Below, in pieces: positions 34,898-48,600 of a stretch of 64,000 nucleotides of DNA. This stretch comes from Nemania diffusa (taxonomy: Eukaryota > Ascomycota > Sordariomycetes > Xylariales > Xylariaceae). Position numbers and translations under genes: made by a program. Location: contig JBBPUQ010000002.1 in NCBI GenBank assembly GCA_038501195.1, positions 2,046,001 to 2,110,000 of the forward strand, in the 5' to 3' direction. The notes beneath the pieces are model-generated. The model had not been told where the DNA came from. It saw only the letters and a program-made list of their open reading frames with translations, and made no database searches. How positions within the stretch are numbered: position 1 is the stretch's first letter; each line of letters opens with the position of its first letter.

Positions 34898-35290
34898 TGT
34901 GACGGTATAAGTGGGTCTAGTGGGGCGAGCCCAAAGGGTCGGGTTATAAGATCCACCCAAGTGAGCTTACCTAATAAAAAGCCTGAAAAGAGGCTTCTGC
35001 GGAAGCCTCTCCACTGCCTACAACACTACTTGTTAGGATTACCACTTATTGCAGGTACTTACTATTGCGGGCGAGCGAAAGCGATTACGAAATCGAGGCT
35101 TAAAAGCGAAGCACCAAGCCCGATTTTAGTATTTACTAAAAATATATATATATATATAAAGCTTAAAAATTAAAAAGTTAAAATAACTAAAATATTTAAT
35201 AAGTTTTATTTTAATATATTTTTTAAAATTATTTTAGTTATATTAGTTTAATTTTATTTATTAAGTTTGATTATATTTTTATATATAATA
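34898..35290. repeat. Left LTR (393 bp)
   Basis: It starts tgtgacggtataagtg. About the first 230 bp keep normal base composition, while the remaining part is mutated to nearly pure A/T. It ends atatataata, corresponding to atacgtaaca of the right LTR. Confidence 0.92.
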
Positions 35291-38200
35291 ATTATAAGTT
35301 TAGTTTATTTATTAAACTAGTATTTTTTTAACAAACAATTTTAACTTTTATTATTGTAAGCATTTTTATTTTATTTTTTTTTTATATTATTTTATAAACT
35401 ATTATTTACTTTTAATATATTATTTTTTTTATTTTTATTATATTTTTTAAAAAAATTAAAAAAAATATTAAAATGTTTTTAAAAATTAGCTATAACTAGC
35501 TAAAATAATATAACAAGCTTAAGTTTTAAGCTATAATATAAAATATTTAAAATTATATAAATTTAAACAATATTATATTTATGTTTAAAATTGAAATTAA
35601 ATCAAAGTTTTTTATTAATAAAAATATTAAATTAACTATTTTATAAAATCGGGCTAACTAATATTAAAAAGATTTTAATAAATAAAATGTTTTAAAAAAT
35701 AATAATTTTAAAAAAAGCGCTTTATAGCTAATTTTTAAAAAAGTATAATTAATAATAGCTAAAGTTAACATAAAGTTTAAAAAGTTTATTAAAATTTATT
35801 TTAATAAAATATTAAAATATATAGCTAATATTATTTAATATATTAATTTATATAATTAAATTTTAAATTTAATTAATTTTAAGTATTTAAAAATAATATT
35901 AGTATAAATATTTAACAAAAATAATTTTAATATTAAATTAGTAATTAAATATTTAAAAAATAATTTAGCTTTTATAAAATTAGCTGTTATAAATATTTTG
36001 TTAGTTAAATATTAAATAGTTTTAAATTAAGTTTTATAATATATAAACTTTATTTATTAGTATAAAAATTAAACAATTATTTATAAAAAAGCAAAAATAT
36101 ATTAAATATTTAATATAATAAAAGTATTTGCAGTTAAAAAAATTTTTAAAACTATAAGTAAATATATTATTTTTAAATAAACTATTAAATAGTTTTTTAT
36201 TTTATTTTAAAACAAGCTTTTTTATAAAAAGTAAATATTTATATTAAATTAATTAAAACAAATTTTTAAAAAGTTTATTTATAAAAACAAATTAAAAGCT
36301 TTTTAAAATGTTTTAAAAATTTATTATATTTTAAAAAATAAAACTTAAAAATAGTTTAAAAAAAAAAAATATAAAAAATAGTTTAAAAGTTTTTAATACT
36401 TTTATAAATATTAAATAAAATATATTTATTTTTAACGTTTTAAAATATATGAACTTTTTTAATATATAGTTATAAAATTTACAAAAAAAGCATTAAAAAA
36501 AATATTTTTTATAAAAAAAGTAAAAAAAATCAAAAAGCAATAAAAGTATATTTAATAAAACAATTTTTAAAAAAAAATCAAAAAAAGCAAATAAAAAGTA
36601 AAAAAAATTACTTTTAAAAAAAAAAAGTTAAACAATAAAAAAACTTAGTATAATAACAATATAATATATATAGTAATTAATTTATTTTTTTTAAAATTAT
36701 ATTTAATTTTAAATATTTATATAATTAAAATTTAAAAGCTATATTTTTTATTTAATAGTATATTATTAAATAACTATAATGTTTTTTATTTTGTAAATAA
36801 TAAATTGCTTTTAAAAAAAAAGTTTTTTAAAATTGCTAAAAAAAAAGCAGTAATAAATATTAATACTTTTTAATTTTTAATTTTAAAAATAAAAACTTAA
36901 ATTATAAAAAATGTACTTTTAAAAAAAAATAAAAAAAAATTAGTTGATTTAATATTTATTAAAGTAATATTTATAAAAAAATTTTATATAAATTTAATTT
37001 TTAAAGCTTGTTTTTAAAAAATAAAAATATAATATTATAAATTAAATTGTACATTAAAATTTAACAAATTTAAAAAAAGCAATATAATTGCTAAACTTTT
37101 AAAATATTATAACTTAATATTTTTTTAATATAATTTATTTTTTATTTATTTAAATTGATTTTTTATAATAAATATAGTATATATTTTAATAAAAGTTTTT
37201 ATAAATATAGTAAAACTTTTAACAATTTTAATATAAATAAAATAAGTTTTTTTATATTAATTTTTTAAAAATTTTTTAAAACTAAAAAAAAACTTTAAAT
37301 ATTTATAATATTTAAAGTTAAAATATTTAAAATTTAAATTATTTAAAACATTAATATATAATATAAAAAATATAAAAATTAATAAAATTTTATAATTTAA
37401 ATATAAAAACTATATAAAAATATATATTTTATAGAAAATTTTAAAATAAATTTTTAAAAAAATATTAGTAAAACTTTTTTATAAAGTTTTTTAAAATTTG
37501 TTTAATTATTTAAAAAAATTTAATAAATTGTAGTAAATATTAATATTTAAAAATAAATTTAATAATATAATTTAGTTTTATTTTTTTAAAAATAAAAAAT
37601 AAAACTTTATATTTAAATAAATTAAAAAATTTAAGCATTAAATAATATAATAATTTAAGTTTTTTATAATAAAGCTTAAAAATAATAACAAAAAAGTAGT
37701 TATTACTATTTAAAAAGCTATATATTATAAATTTTAAACTAAAAAAAAAAAAATCGATTTAAAATTTTTATTAAACTATATTAAAAAACTAATAAAAAAT
37801 AAAAAAAAAGTAAGCAAAAAAATAATTAAAAAATTAATTAAAATGTTTTTAAAAATTAAGTTTTTAAGTTTATTTTAACTAAAAATAATTTAAATAATAG
37901 TTTAATTATATAATATTAATTTTTTAAAAAAAAACAATTTTTATATATTTTATAAAATGTTTAAATTATAATTTAATTAATATTTTAAATAATATATGTT
38001 TAAAATAAAAAAAAAGTTAAAAATTAATTTTAAATTAAACTAAAATTAAATTTTTATATATAAATATAAAGCTTATTTTTTAAATAAAAATAAAAAAGCT
38101 AGTTATAATTATTAAACTTTTAAAATAAAACTAAAAGTATATATTAAATATTTAATAAAATATATAACAAACAATTTATATAAAATTTAAATTTTTTATT

Positions 38201-41200
38201 TATAAAAAGTAATTTTAATAAAAAATATTAAATTTAATAAAAAAATTTTTTATAATAAAAAACAAAAATATTTTAAAATTAAAATTTTAAAAATATAAAT
38301 AAATAAAATCAAATTAAATAAACTTAAAAATATTATAATTTTAAAAACTTAAAATATATAAAAATTTATAATAATAATAAATTAAAAAATAAATAAAAAC
38401 ATTTTAAATAGTTATAATAGTAATATTTAATTTATTAATAAGTTTTTTAATGTTTATTTAAAAAAGCAAAACTTAAAAATAAGTATAGCTATAGCAAAAC
38501 TAGTTAAAAAATTTAATAAAAGCTATATGTTTTAATTGTAAAAACTTTTAATTTTTTAATAAATGTTTAAACTTAAAAAGTAATAAAATAGTATAAAAGT
38601 AGAATTTAAAAAAATAATTTAAAATAAAATAATAATATTTTTAAAAAATAAAATATTTTAAACTTTTTAAATTAATATATAAAATGTTAAAAATAAATTA
38701 AATAAAAGTTTATAATAATATAAACATTAAATTATATTTAAAATATTAAATAAATTGTTTTAAATAAAATATAAATATATATATAAAATAAACTTATTAG
38801 TTTTATATATAAATAAATATATTTAAAAAATAATATTTAAAAAATTAAAAAATAACAATAAAAATTATATAATTTTTATAATTATATTTTATAAAAAAAA
38901 TAAAATATATTTTTTAAAAAATAACTTTTAGTAATTTTTTTTAAAAACTTTTATATTTAATTAGCTAAAAGCTTTATATTAAAAAAACTAAAAATATAAA
39001 ATATTATATATAATATTTATAGCAGTAATAAGTTAAAAAAAAGCTATATATTTAAATATAGTATTTTAAAAGCTTTATATTTATAAAAATAATTTTTTAA
39101 AACTATTATTTAAAAATTAAAAAAACTTTTTTAAATATTTAATTAATAAATTATTTAAAACTAATATTTATAATAAATATAAATAATTAAAAAATAATAA
39201 AGTATTTAAAATTATTTTTATATAAAATATAAAAAATAATTTATTTTTATTAAAATAAATATTTATATATAAATTTAATAAAAATAAGTTTTTAAATATA
39301 TATAAAATATGTTTAATTATTAAAAGTAACTTTTAAAAAAAAAACATATTTTAGTTAATTTATATAATTATATTTGTAGCTAAAATATTTAAGTTTATAA
39401 TAATATTAATAATAATTTTTAATTTTAAAATTAAATAGTTTAATATAATTAAAATATTTTTTAATATATTAAAAATTAATAAAGCTTTTATAAATATATT
39501 ATTTTTAAAAAGTTTTAGTTAAAACAATTTAATTAATAAATTTAATAAAATATTATATAGTTTAAAAAATTTTTTATTGCTATAATATAAAAAGTTTATT
39601 AAAACATTTAAAGTTAATAAAATAATAGTTTTAAAAAAAAAACTTTGTTTATTTTATATTTTAAAATATATAATATTTATTATATTTTATATAAACAATT
39701 TTTTAGTTTTATATTATAAAATTTATAAAAAAAAAGCAAAAAAAATTATTTTAAATATTAAAAAAGCTTATAAATTTAAAAATTAAAATAATATTATTTA
39801 ATTTTTAAAAATTAAAATAATTTAAAACTGCTTTTAAAAAATAATTATATTAATATATAATAAATATATTAATAAAATTATAATATATTATAAATTTAAT
39901 AATTAAAGTTAAATTTTTATAATATTGTTTTTAATAAAAAAGTTTAAAAAATATTTAAAAAATATAACAAAAGTAAAAATTAAACTATATTAAAAATTAG
40001 TTAAATTAATTTTATATATAACAATGTTTTTAAAATTAAATATTATATATATAATAATATAACTTTTAAAGTTTTTAATTAATTTTAATTTTATATATTA
40101 TAAAACTATTTATTAAATAATTTAATATTTATATATAATATATTTTTTTAAAATTATATATAAAATATAAAATTATAAAATTTAAGTTTTTTTAATAGTA
40201 AAAAATGCTTTATTTATAAATAACTATAAAATTTGTTGTTTTTTATATAAATATATTATATTATTATTTAAAAGTATAATTTTATAAAAAGCTATTTATT
40301 AAAATATTGTGTTTATTTTTATTACAAAAGTAAAAATAAACATAATTAAACTTATTACAAAAAAAATAATAGCTTTTAAAAAGTTGTTTTATAATTTTAT
40401 TTTAAAATTAAATAAAATATAAACAATTTATTTAAATAATATATAAACAATTAAATTAATAATAAATAAAAATAAAAAAATAAATATTAAATTTAAATAT
40501 ATAAATATATAAAATATATAGCTATATTAAAAATATTTTAAAAAAAGCTTTAAAGTAATATATTTTTTTATTAGTTAAATATTTATTAATAAATTAATTA
40601 AAAATTTATTATAAGTTTAGTTTAAATATTTTTAAATTTTTATTAATTTTAAAAATATAAGTTATATTTATAATATAAATTTAAAAAGTAAATAAAAAAA
40701 ACTTTTTAATTATTTATTAATTTATAACAATTAAAATAATTAAAAACAAAAAAAAAAAGCAAAATTAAAATAAGTTATATTAACTTTTATTTATTATTTT
40801 TATTATTTTATTTTTTAAGTTTATTAAATATTAAAAATATTAATTTTTATTTATTAAAAGTTTTAAAAAAAATATATAAAATATAAAAAAAAAAAAGTAC
40901 AAAAATATATAATATAATTATATAACAAAATATTAATAATATTAATAGTATAAACAAAAAAGTTATTAATAATAAAAGTATTAATAATATTAAAAAAAAA
41001 AAAAATAAAACAGCTAAAAAAAGTAATTAAAGTATAAAAAATAAATAAAAGTTTAAATATATAAGCAATTTAGCTAAAAATATAAAAAATAAACATAAAT
41101 ATAAACAATAAAAAAGCAGCAGTAATAAATTTTTTTTTATTTATTTTAAAAGCAATTTAAAAAACACTATAAAAGCAAAAAAGTTTTTATATAAAAACTA

Positions 41201-41770
41201 TTAACTAAAAATTGCTATAACAATTTTAAAAAATACTAAAATAAAATTTATAACTTAAAAAGCTTTAAATTAAATAGTTATTATTAAATAGTAAACAAAT
41301 AATATTATATAATTTAAGCTATATTTATATTTATTAATATAATATTTTAAATATATATAAAAAATATAAAAAAAACTTATATAAATATATATATATATTT
41401 TAAAAAATATTTATAATAATATTAATTATAATTAGTTATATTAAAATATATATTATTTTTATATTTAATAAAAATAGCGTTTATATAGTAGTAGTAAAAA
41501 ACTATATATATTTTTTTTTAAGCAAAGTATAAATAATAATACTTGTTAAAATATAAATATAAATAAGTATTTAATAAACTATAAAGTTTAAAATATTATA
41601 TTAAAAAAAAAAAAGCAAAAAAGTTATTGTTGTTATTGTTAGTAGTAGCAGCAAAAATATAAAAAATATAAATAGCAAAGTAAAAAATAGCGCTTATAGC
41701 AGTAGTATAAAAAATTTTAATAATTATTAGTTAAAATTAAAAATAAAAAAAAAAAAAAACACTTAAATAT

Positions 41771-41823
<53 letters not shown>

Positions 41824-42210
41824 AATAAACTAAAAATAGCAGCAAAAAAAAATAAAACTACTTTTTAAAAACATTAATATATAATTAATATTTTATAATA
41901 TAAAATTAAAAAATTATTTATTATATTAAAATATTATAACAAAATAATATTATTTAAAACTTTAATTAATATAAAAATTTTTATAATTAATTTAAAAGTT
42001 TTATAAAATATATACTAGTAATAATAACAATATTTATAATTATAAATTAGTTTTAAGTTTGTTTATATAAAAAAAAAGCTTAAAAATTATAATTTATAAA
42101 TAAATAAAAAAAAAAAAAAAAAAAAAAAAAAAACTAGCTATTTTATTAGTTAATTAAATATATAACAATTAAACAATTTTAAAAATATATTTATAAATTT
42201 AAAAAAATAG

Positions 42211-42249
<39 letters not shown>

Positions 42250-42674
42250 AAATTATAAAACAATTAATTTATATTAAAAGTATTAAAATATTAAAAACAA
42301 ACTTATTTTATATATAAAAAAAAAACGCACTTTTTTTACAACTGCTAATTTAAAATTGCTAAATATATTATATATTTAATTAAACAATAAAATTACAATT
42401 AATAAATATATATAAATATAATTTTATTATTTAATAGCTTTATAATTAAAATATAAAAAATATATTAATATAACAATATATTAAAAAAAATACATTTTTA
42501 GTTTTTTTTTTATAAAAATTAACTATTTAAAATATATAAAGCTATTAAAATTATTTAAAATATATTTCTATAAAAATTTTAAAATATAAAATTAAAAAAA
42601 TTATTATTTATTTTTTTTATTAATATATAAAAAAAAAATAACTAAATAGTTTAAAGCAGTTTAATTAAAAAATA
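35291..42674. other. RIP-exhausted internal region of the retrotransposon
   Basis: Nearly all A and T, with long homopolymers: a T run abutting an A run at about 41,770-41,815, and A runs at 42,109-42,131 and 42,219-42,246. No coding frame, RNA gene or intact primer-binding site can be recognised. It is expected to be heterochromatic. Confidence 0.9.
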
Positions 42675-43067
42675 TATAATAGTATAAATAGATTTAATAA
42701 AACAAGCTTAAAAAATTAAATTATAAAATTTATTTAAATAAGTTTATTTAATAAAAAACTTAAAAAAAAGTTTTTGTAAAAGCTTTTTTATTATTTACAA
42801 TATTATTTATTAAAATTACTATTTATTACAAATGTTTATTATTATAAACAAACAAAAGTAATTATAAAATTAAAACTTAAAAACAAAACATTAAACTTAA
42901 TTTTAATATTTATTAAAAATATATATATATATATAAAGTTTAAAAATTAAAAAGTTAAAATAACTAAAATATTTAGTAAATTTTACTTCAATATATCTTT
43001 TAAAATTGTTTTAGTTATACTAGTTTAATTTTACTTGTTAAGCTCGATCGTATTTTTATACGTAACA
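42675..43067. repeat. Right LTR (393 bp)
   Basis: It starts tataatagtataaatag, the mutated form of the left LTR start, and ends cgtaaca. Only about the last 70-80 bp escaped heavy mutation. Confidence 0.92.
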
Positions 43068-43072
43068 GATAG
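43068..43072. repeat. Target-site duplication, right copy (GATAG)
   Basis: Follows the terminal CA of the right LTR and matches the left copy exactly. Confidence 0.92.
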
Positions 43073-44876
43073 CTCCTCTAATAAAGCATCAATAAATAAC
43101 TTGATTTCAGCCCTATCGTAAAAGATATTGGTAGCTAGATAATCAAGAACAAAACGAGCATATAAAAACATGCCTTACAAAATTATTAGCTATGAATTCT
43201 GTCGCGGAACAGTGCACCGTTACTATTGTGTGACCCAGGACCCAACAAAACATTGTCGGCGGCGAGTAACTATCTTAATGACAGAGCAGGAGAATAGTTA
43301 CATACCATCAGCTTTGTTCGTGATTACACGTGCGAGCCCCTCGACATCCTTTTGGGCTAGTCCCAGCTGTTGAAACTTGTCATGAAGCAATTGAAGACGC
43401 TGAGAGACATACTGCATAATGGCAAGCTTAAGGCTTCTCGGCTCGTCGGATAGGGATATCGTTTGACTTGCTCGCAATCGTTTGGCGATGGTATTCGAGT
43501 ATCGGCTAGATATCAGTACTTTGCAGACAGTATCACCACTTGATGCCGTTTTCCCCGAGAGCTGATTTAAGAAACCAATGATGCTTGTTTGCTGCGATGG
43601 TTCACATTCATTGAGGCCATCGAGGATGATCCAAACGTACTTGATATGCCTGGGTTCGCTTGACATGACCTTGAGGAGAGATAGAAGCAACTTCTCAAGA
43701 GCTTGCACCGTTGGAGGCTTTCTGCCAAAGACGTGATCCTTATAAACATGAGCAACGAGTTCGTTGTGGTTGCGAAGCAGCTGAAGTAAAAGCGACCTCA
43801 GGATTTCATGATATAACGTTGAAGAAGCGTATCTTTGGCTGCAGAAGTGACGAATAATAAGTTGATTTGACGCTCGCATAAACTTGATAACTTCAGAGAG
43901 AAGCACACTTTTACCAGACCCAGGCTTTCCATTTAGCCATAGAATTGGGAGGTCCGGGCTGGATTGAAGCCAAGAGCTGATCTTGAGATTCTTCAATGCC
44001 CAGGAGCAGGTTCCGGTGGTTTTAGAACTCTCGGAAGATATGATGTCAAGTATTCGAGATTGATCAGATTCATCGATCTTGAACCAAGCGATAATCGATT
44101 CGTATTGCTTAGTAGACTCCTGGTCATTCAATTGTCTAATGTTATAGAGACTATCTTCTCTCCAGGCTTTGATCTCCTCGCGCATCTCTCGAGCTTCTGC
44201 AATATGTAAAGCATTTGCTTGTAAGTCGATTAGCTCTCCATGGCGCTTCATGTCTTCAAGAAGATTATCAAAACGTCGCTGAAAGCGGCCCCAAGATGTA
44301 AGAAACAAAAGTTTCCAACCTAGTTAGCTCCCATATTAGACACCATTGCGAGGCAGACGTCACAAGTTAAAGTTACGTACCGTTACGGCGAACAAATTGA
44401 TAAGCGTTCTTGTGATACAACAGGATATCAGCATAATAGACAGCGAGGGTTTGTTGAAAGTCCATATCGTTCGCAAGGGCTTTGTTGAGGGTTGCGAATC
44501 GTTTCAGAGACTCGGCGATCTTTGAGTAGCCCTTGATGACCTGCTCAAACGCCTCCACATACTCGGAAGCGATTTTCAGGATCAGTGTGATCGGGGCCCA
44601 GATCCATGACAAGTAGGGTGTACCGTTGCACAGAATCGCGACGACATTCGCATAGTGTTCCATGCCTTGGAACAATGGCATTAATCGTCTCATACTGCGG
44701 AGTGCCTGGCGGGCCGCCATTTGGTTCTCGATAACAAGTGCGGATTTTCTCACATCTTCCAATGTAATAGTAGAAAACCCATGAGAATCATCTGGAGTGA
44801 TATTGTTTTCGATCTCGTTAAAAGCGGACTGCATAGTCCGTCTTGCGGACGCCGAGACTGCAGGTTTGAGAGGCAT

Positions 44877-45695
44877 TGCGATGTGATGTGTGCATAAAAT
44901 GATGCCGAAATTGGTGAGTTATGGTCATTAATATGGGATAACCTATTTTTTTAAGTAGCTCATCAAGCCTATGGCAATCATACCAAGCCGAGTTTCTCTC
45001 AAAGGTATCACTACGAGTGGGTGATATTCGTACACCTGGTCAGCACAGCCCTAGCGACGCATTCTCATTTCTTATTCCGTAGTACAATGCAACCTCGAAG
45101 CGGCGATGGTGGCGGAAAAGTAATGTCGCTGAACATAGGGTAGGGTAGGGTCCGCCAGCTTACTTCGGTACAGGCTGTACCGTACGGCCGCCTGCTGGCT
45201 AACCCTACTTGAAACGACTTATCTGTAGGAGAACGAACTGCATATGGCCGCCGTACCACCTTTGATTGGATCTTTAACTTACCATTCTAATAATATGAGG
45301 AGGCCTCATCCAATTGTTGTTGCGAAATGGGGGCTCAGGCTGATGACGGTGCCTGCAGGAAGCCGCCCCTTTGACAAGGGGCTATCCTGCAGCTTGGAAC
45401 ATAAGGTTGAAATTCTACTAAGTATTCCCTCTAGCCATGGCGGACGGCCTCTATTTATTCTGAGGGTCTCCATAGCTAATGTGACAGCTTCTAACGCAGC
45501 AGCTAATACCCTTCGATGAGACACTTTCCTGGCAGAGCGTTTATTCACTCACTCTTCCCTTCTGCCTCACACGCTAAAGATATCTCACCGCAGCTGGAAA
45601 ACAGGCTTTCTCATTTAAATTCTCTTGAAATTTCACGTACCAAGTTAACTGACCTAACCTTACGGGCGTCATTTATATCCTGTGGGTTTGTCGCA
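44877..45695. other. Divergent promoter region, NLR and SNF2 genes
   Basis: About 820 bp. Open frames run through parts of it (45,244-45,519 plus strand; 45,306-45,548 minus strand), but they lack family resemblance and overlap each other. The SNF2 frame is open upstream to 45,516, so a longer N-terminus is possible. Confidence 0.5.
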
Positions 45696-48600
45696 ATGTA
45701 TGAGGGGGGAGAGGGGTTCCCGGCGGCCAAGCGCCGTCGTCTTGAATCAGGCGGGGAATATATCGATACTACGCATCTAACTACCGACTTTTGGGATGAT
45801 GGCGATGGCACTGCTGCTGAATGCTCATCCCAGTCGCTCCAGCTCTTTGCAGGCTCAGGAAGTTCGTTGATGGCTAACGATGCGATGGACTGCGATGACC
45901 CATTTGCCTATTCTATGGATCAATATGTGTCCCAAGACATGATCGACGTGGCTGACAAGGATGAGACCAATGAAGATAGCCGGATGAATGTTTGCTTCGG
46001 TGTAGTAAGTTGGTACAGTATGTCTCAAGAAGCATAGCTTACACCTATTCAATTATCTTAGATCATTGGGATTGCTGCAACATATGAGCGTCAGGCGTCA
46101 GGAGATCTTCCGACATCATTCAGCGTCCAGCTCAATACCTCAACTAATTTTAACTCCAAAGATTTTGACTTCGTTCGAGGCCAGATCCACACAGAGTATG
46201 CCCAAATGCTCGAGGGCATGATGGACGAGAACAGTTTAGACCTGCACGTCATTTGCACCGTGGATGCACGGCCCGCAACTAAGAAAAGAGGACGCTCACA
46301 CATAATGTGGCCCTGCACCCTGGATATTACAGTGTATGGGCCCTTCGAGTTGTTCGATGAAATCGGAAATTGGTTTCGGGATTATGAAGTTCATTTGCAG
46401 GATCCCCGAGTATGCCATTTGGATACACTATATTGTAATCCTCAGAGACTTTCAAGCGTCCCACCTTGGTCCCTTGTTTCTCAGGTTGTTTCACAGAGAG
46501 CACTTCTTGCACCGAGAGAGGTTCCGGAGCGCCCTGACTTCCTTGATATTTTAAGCAGCCAGGTGGACTTGGAAGAAACGACTCAGCCATTGGCAATTCA
46601 CACTATTCTGCAGAGGTAAGAAACGCTAAAATTATATTCCTGTGCCAATATTAACGATATTCGTTTGCATAATAAGGCATCAGAAACAAGCCTTGACGTT
46701 TATGATGGATCGTGAGCGAGGCTGGGGCTTCAACCGAGGGCAGCCTGATATCTGGAAGGTTGTGGACACGAACAGTGGAAGAGTGTAAGTCTCTACCACC
46801 ACAAGACGAGGATGGTTCATAATCTATAATAGAATGCTAACGGGAGGGCTTTGTCAGATTCCTGAATACAGTGTCCCGTTTCTGTCAGAATGAAGAGCCA
46901 TTAAACTTCTTTGGTGGTATCATTGCCGACCCAATGGGATTTGGCAAAACTTTAACCATGATTTCACTGGTCGCCATGGATAAAGAGCGCGAGGAGCTGT
47001 CGAACATGGACGAGACGGAGGCGCATAAACCAGATGTCACTGCAACACTGGTAATCATACCACCGCCTTGTAAGCACTGGGCGTTCCTTTGCATTATCCG
47101 TTATCTTGCAGTAGAAACAAGATACTTACACGCAGTATCGTAGTGATAGGCCCATGGGAAGAACAACTATCGGAGTAAGTTTCGCATCTCTCCTACAATG
47201 TGCTAAGCGCTTACTTGAAACAGCCATGTTGTTGAAGGACAGCTCGTATACCGGCGCCATCATGGAAAGAATCGTATTGCCGGAATACAGGACTTGGCTT
47301 CGGTCAACATCGTTCTCACGACTTATCACACAGTATCAGCAGACTGGAAGTCTGGACCGGGGCTTGCGCATTCTCCTATATTTGCGGTTCGGTGGAAAAG
47401 AATCGTTCTCGATGAAGGTCAGTGTCCCTAGACCATCTGAACAACCTTAGCCTGACTATCTCTCAAGCTCATTTCATTCGAAACGTTAATGCTAGGATGG
47501 CCAGAGCTGTGTGCGATCTAGAGGCAATTTCTCGATGGGCCGTTACTGGCACGCCGATCCAAAACCGTCTTGGAGACCTAGCCAGCCTCCTCAAGTTCAT
47601 TCGACCCTATCCGTACACAGATCCCAAGAAATTTGACGCTGACGTATCCCAGCCATGGAAATCTGGAGAAGACGAGGAAGCGGTGAACAGGCTGAAACAG
47701 TTGTCAGCTTGTCTGTTGCTTCGTAGGCCAAAGGGGGCTATAGACCTTCCCGCACGGCGAGACCTCCAGCGTCCGGTATGCTTCTCTCAAGAAGAGCGAG
47801 AGAAATACGAGAGGATTAGACAGCAGACAACAATAAGCATCGACGAGGCTTTCGGAACTAATACTGCGCGTTCAAGATCGCTCATATACGTTAATGTACT
47901 ACAGCGAATAGAGTCGCTTAGATTATTCTGCAATCTCGGAGTACATTACCGCTCGAGACTTAGGAAACCATCATCTGTATCAACAGAAACCGAGCAATGG
48001 AGCGCCAACGCTCAGCGTATGTTTAACCTTCAACGACAGATCAACCCAATAGTGTGCACTCAGTGCTCATCTGCTCTTGGACTGACGGACACGTTCCTCG
48101 ACGATGCATCAAACCATCCTGAGAGTGCACAGTTCACAAGCTGCTTGCAATTCACATGCAGTGATTGTATGAATAAGAAGCATCAATCTGGGAAGGCGGT
48201 AACCTGCGGGTGTAAGCCGCCGTGTTCTGTTGCCCCAGTCTCAACGAGCGGCGTAGACCTAGAAGAGGTTGAAGATGTTGTTTGCCCGAGTGGTTCGCCG
48301 GCGTTTCTATCTCTCCCATCTAAGATAAAAGCCCTTCTGGAGGATCTAAAAGAGGCCCCCAGCGATGTGAAATGGCAAGTATCGGTTTTCTACTAGAGCC
48401 ATCTGATCCGACTCATCGTTACTGTCGACTGACTTGCTTCATCAGCGTCGTGTTCTCAACGTGGCGGTTGACTTTAGATCTCATCACCCGAGGCTTGGAC
48501 GCCGAAGGTATTCGGAGTATTCGATTTGACGGCAAAGTGCCCCAGAAAGACCGCCAATCGGTTCTCAAGTCGTTCAGTTCGGACCCCAGTATCCGTGTCA

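Larger units (their letters stand above)
34898..43067. mobile_element. LTR retrotransposon, 8,170 bp, RIP-mutated
   Basis: Two direct repeats of 393 bp bound the element. They begin TG (left copy) and end CA (right copy), and are flanked by a perfect GATAG target duplication. Aligned without gaps over the stretches I compared, the LTRs differ almost only by C-to-T or G-to-A. The internal 7.4 kb is extremely AT-rich, with remaining G and C largely in GCT/AGC and AAC contexts, and contains no open frame of useful length, so gag and pol cannot be read. The size suits a Gypsy or Copia element, but family and orientation are not decidable. An A-rich stretch right before the right LTR (ttaattaaaaaa) could be the mutated polypurine tract and would favour plus orientation. 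Confidence 0.93.
32711..44876 (-). pseudogene. NLR-type NACHT gene with C2H2 fingers, split by a retrotransposon
   Basis: Exons: 44381-44876, 44319-43306 and 43173 to the insertion at 43068, then after the element 34810-34550 and 34490-32711. The first exon is a DUF7708-like N-terminal domain of fungal NLRs (NVVAILCNGTPYLSWIWAP). The second has NACHT with Walker A GKPGSGKS and Walker B VWIILDGLNEC. The third continues GMFLYARFVLDYLATNIF and runs into the LTR. Beyond it the winged-helix-like part resumes (YQKILTQILIQLDARSVERL, GWIAFSKRPLKRMEF), then a helical region and several Cys/His fingers (CTIPDCKYPPF, HISKCH, CADYKCQMIF, HYLQNH). The parts keep open frames, so disruption looks recent or the downstream part may still be expressed. 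NLRs act in heterokaryon incompatibility and innate recognition. Reading across the empty site meets a TAA within about ten bases, where an exon may end or RIP may have leaked. Confidence 0.85.

Noticed and set aside
35130..42990. Regional centromere or mitochondrial insertion, suggested by extreme AT content.
   Set aside because: The terminal direct repeats, target duplication and transition-only differences explain it as a RIP-mutated LTR element.
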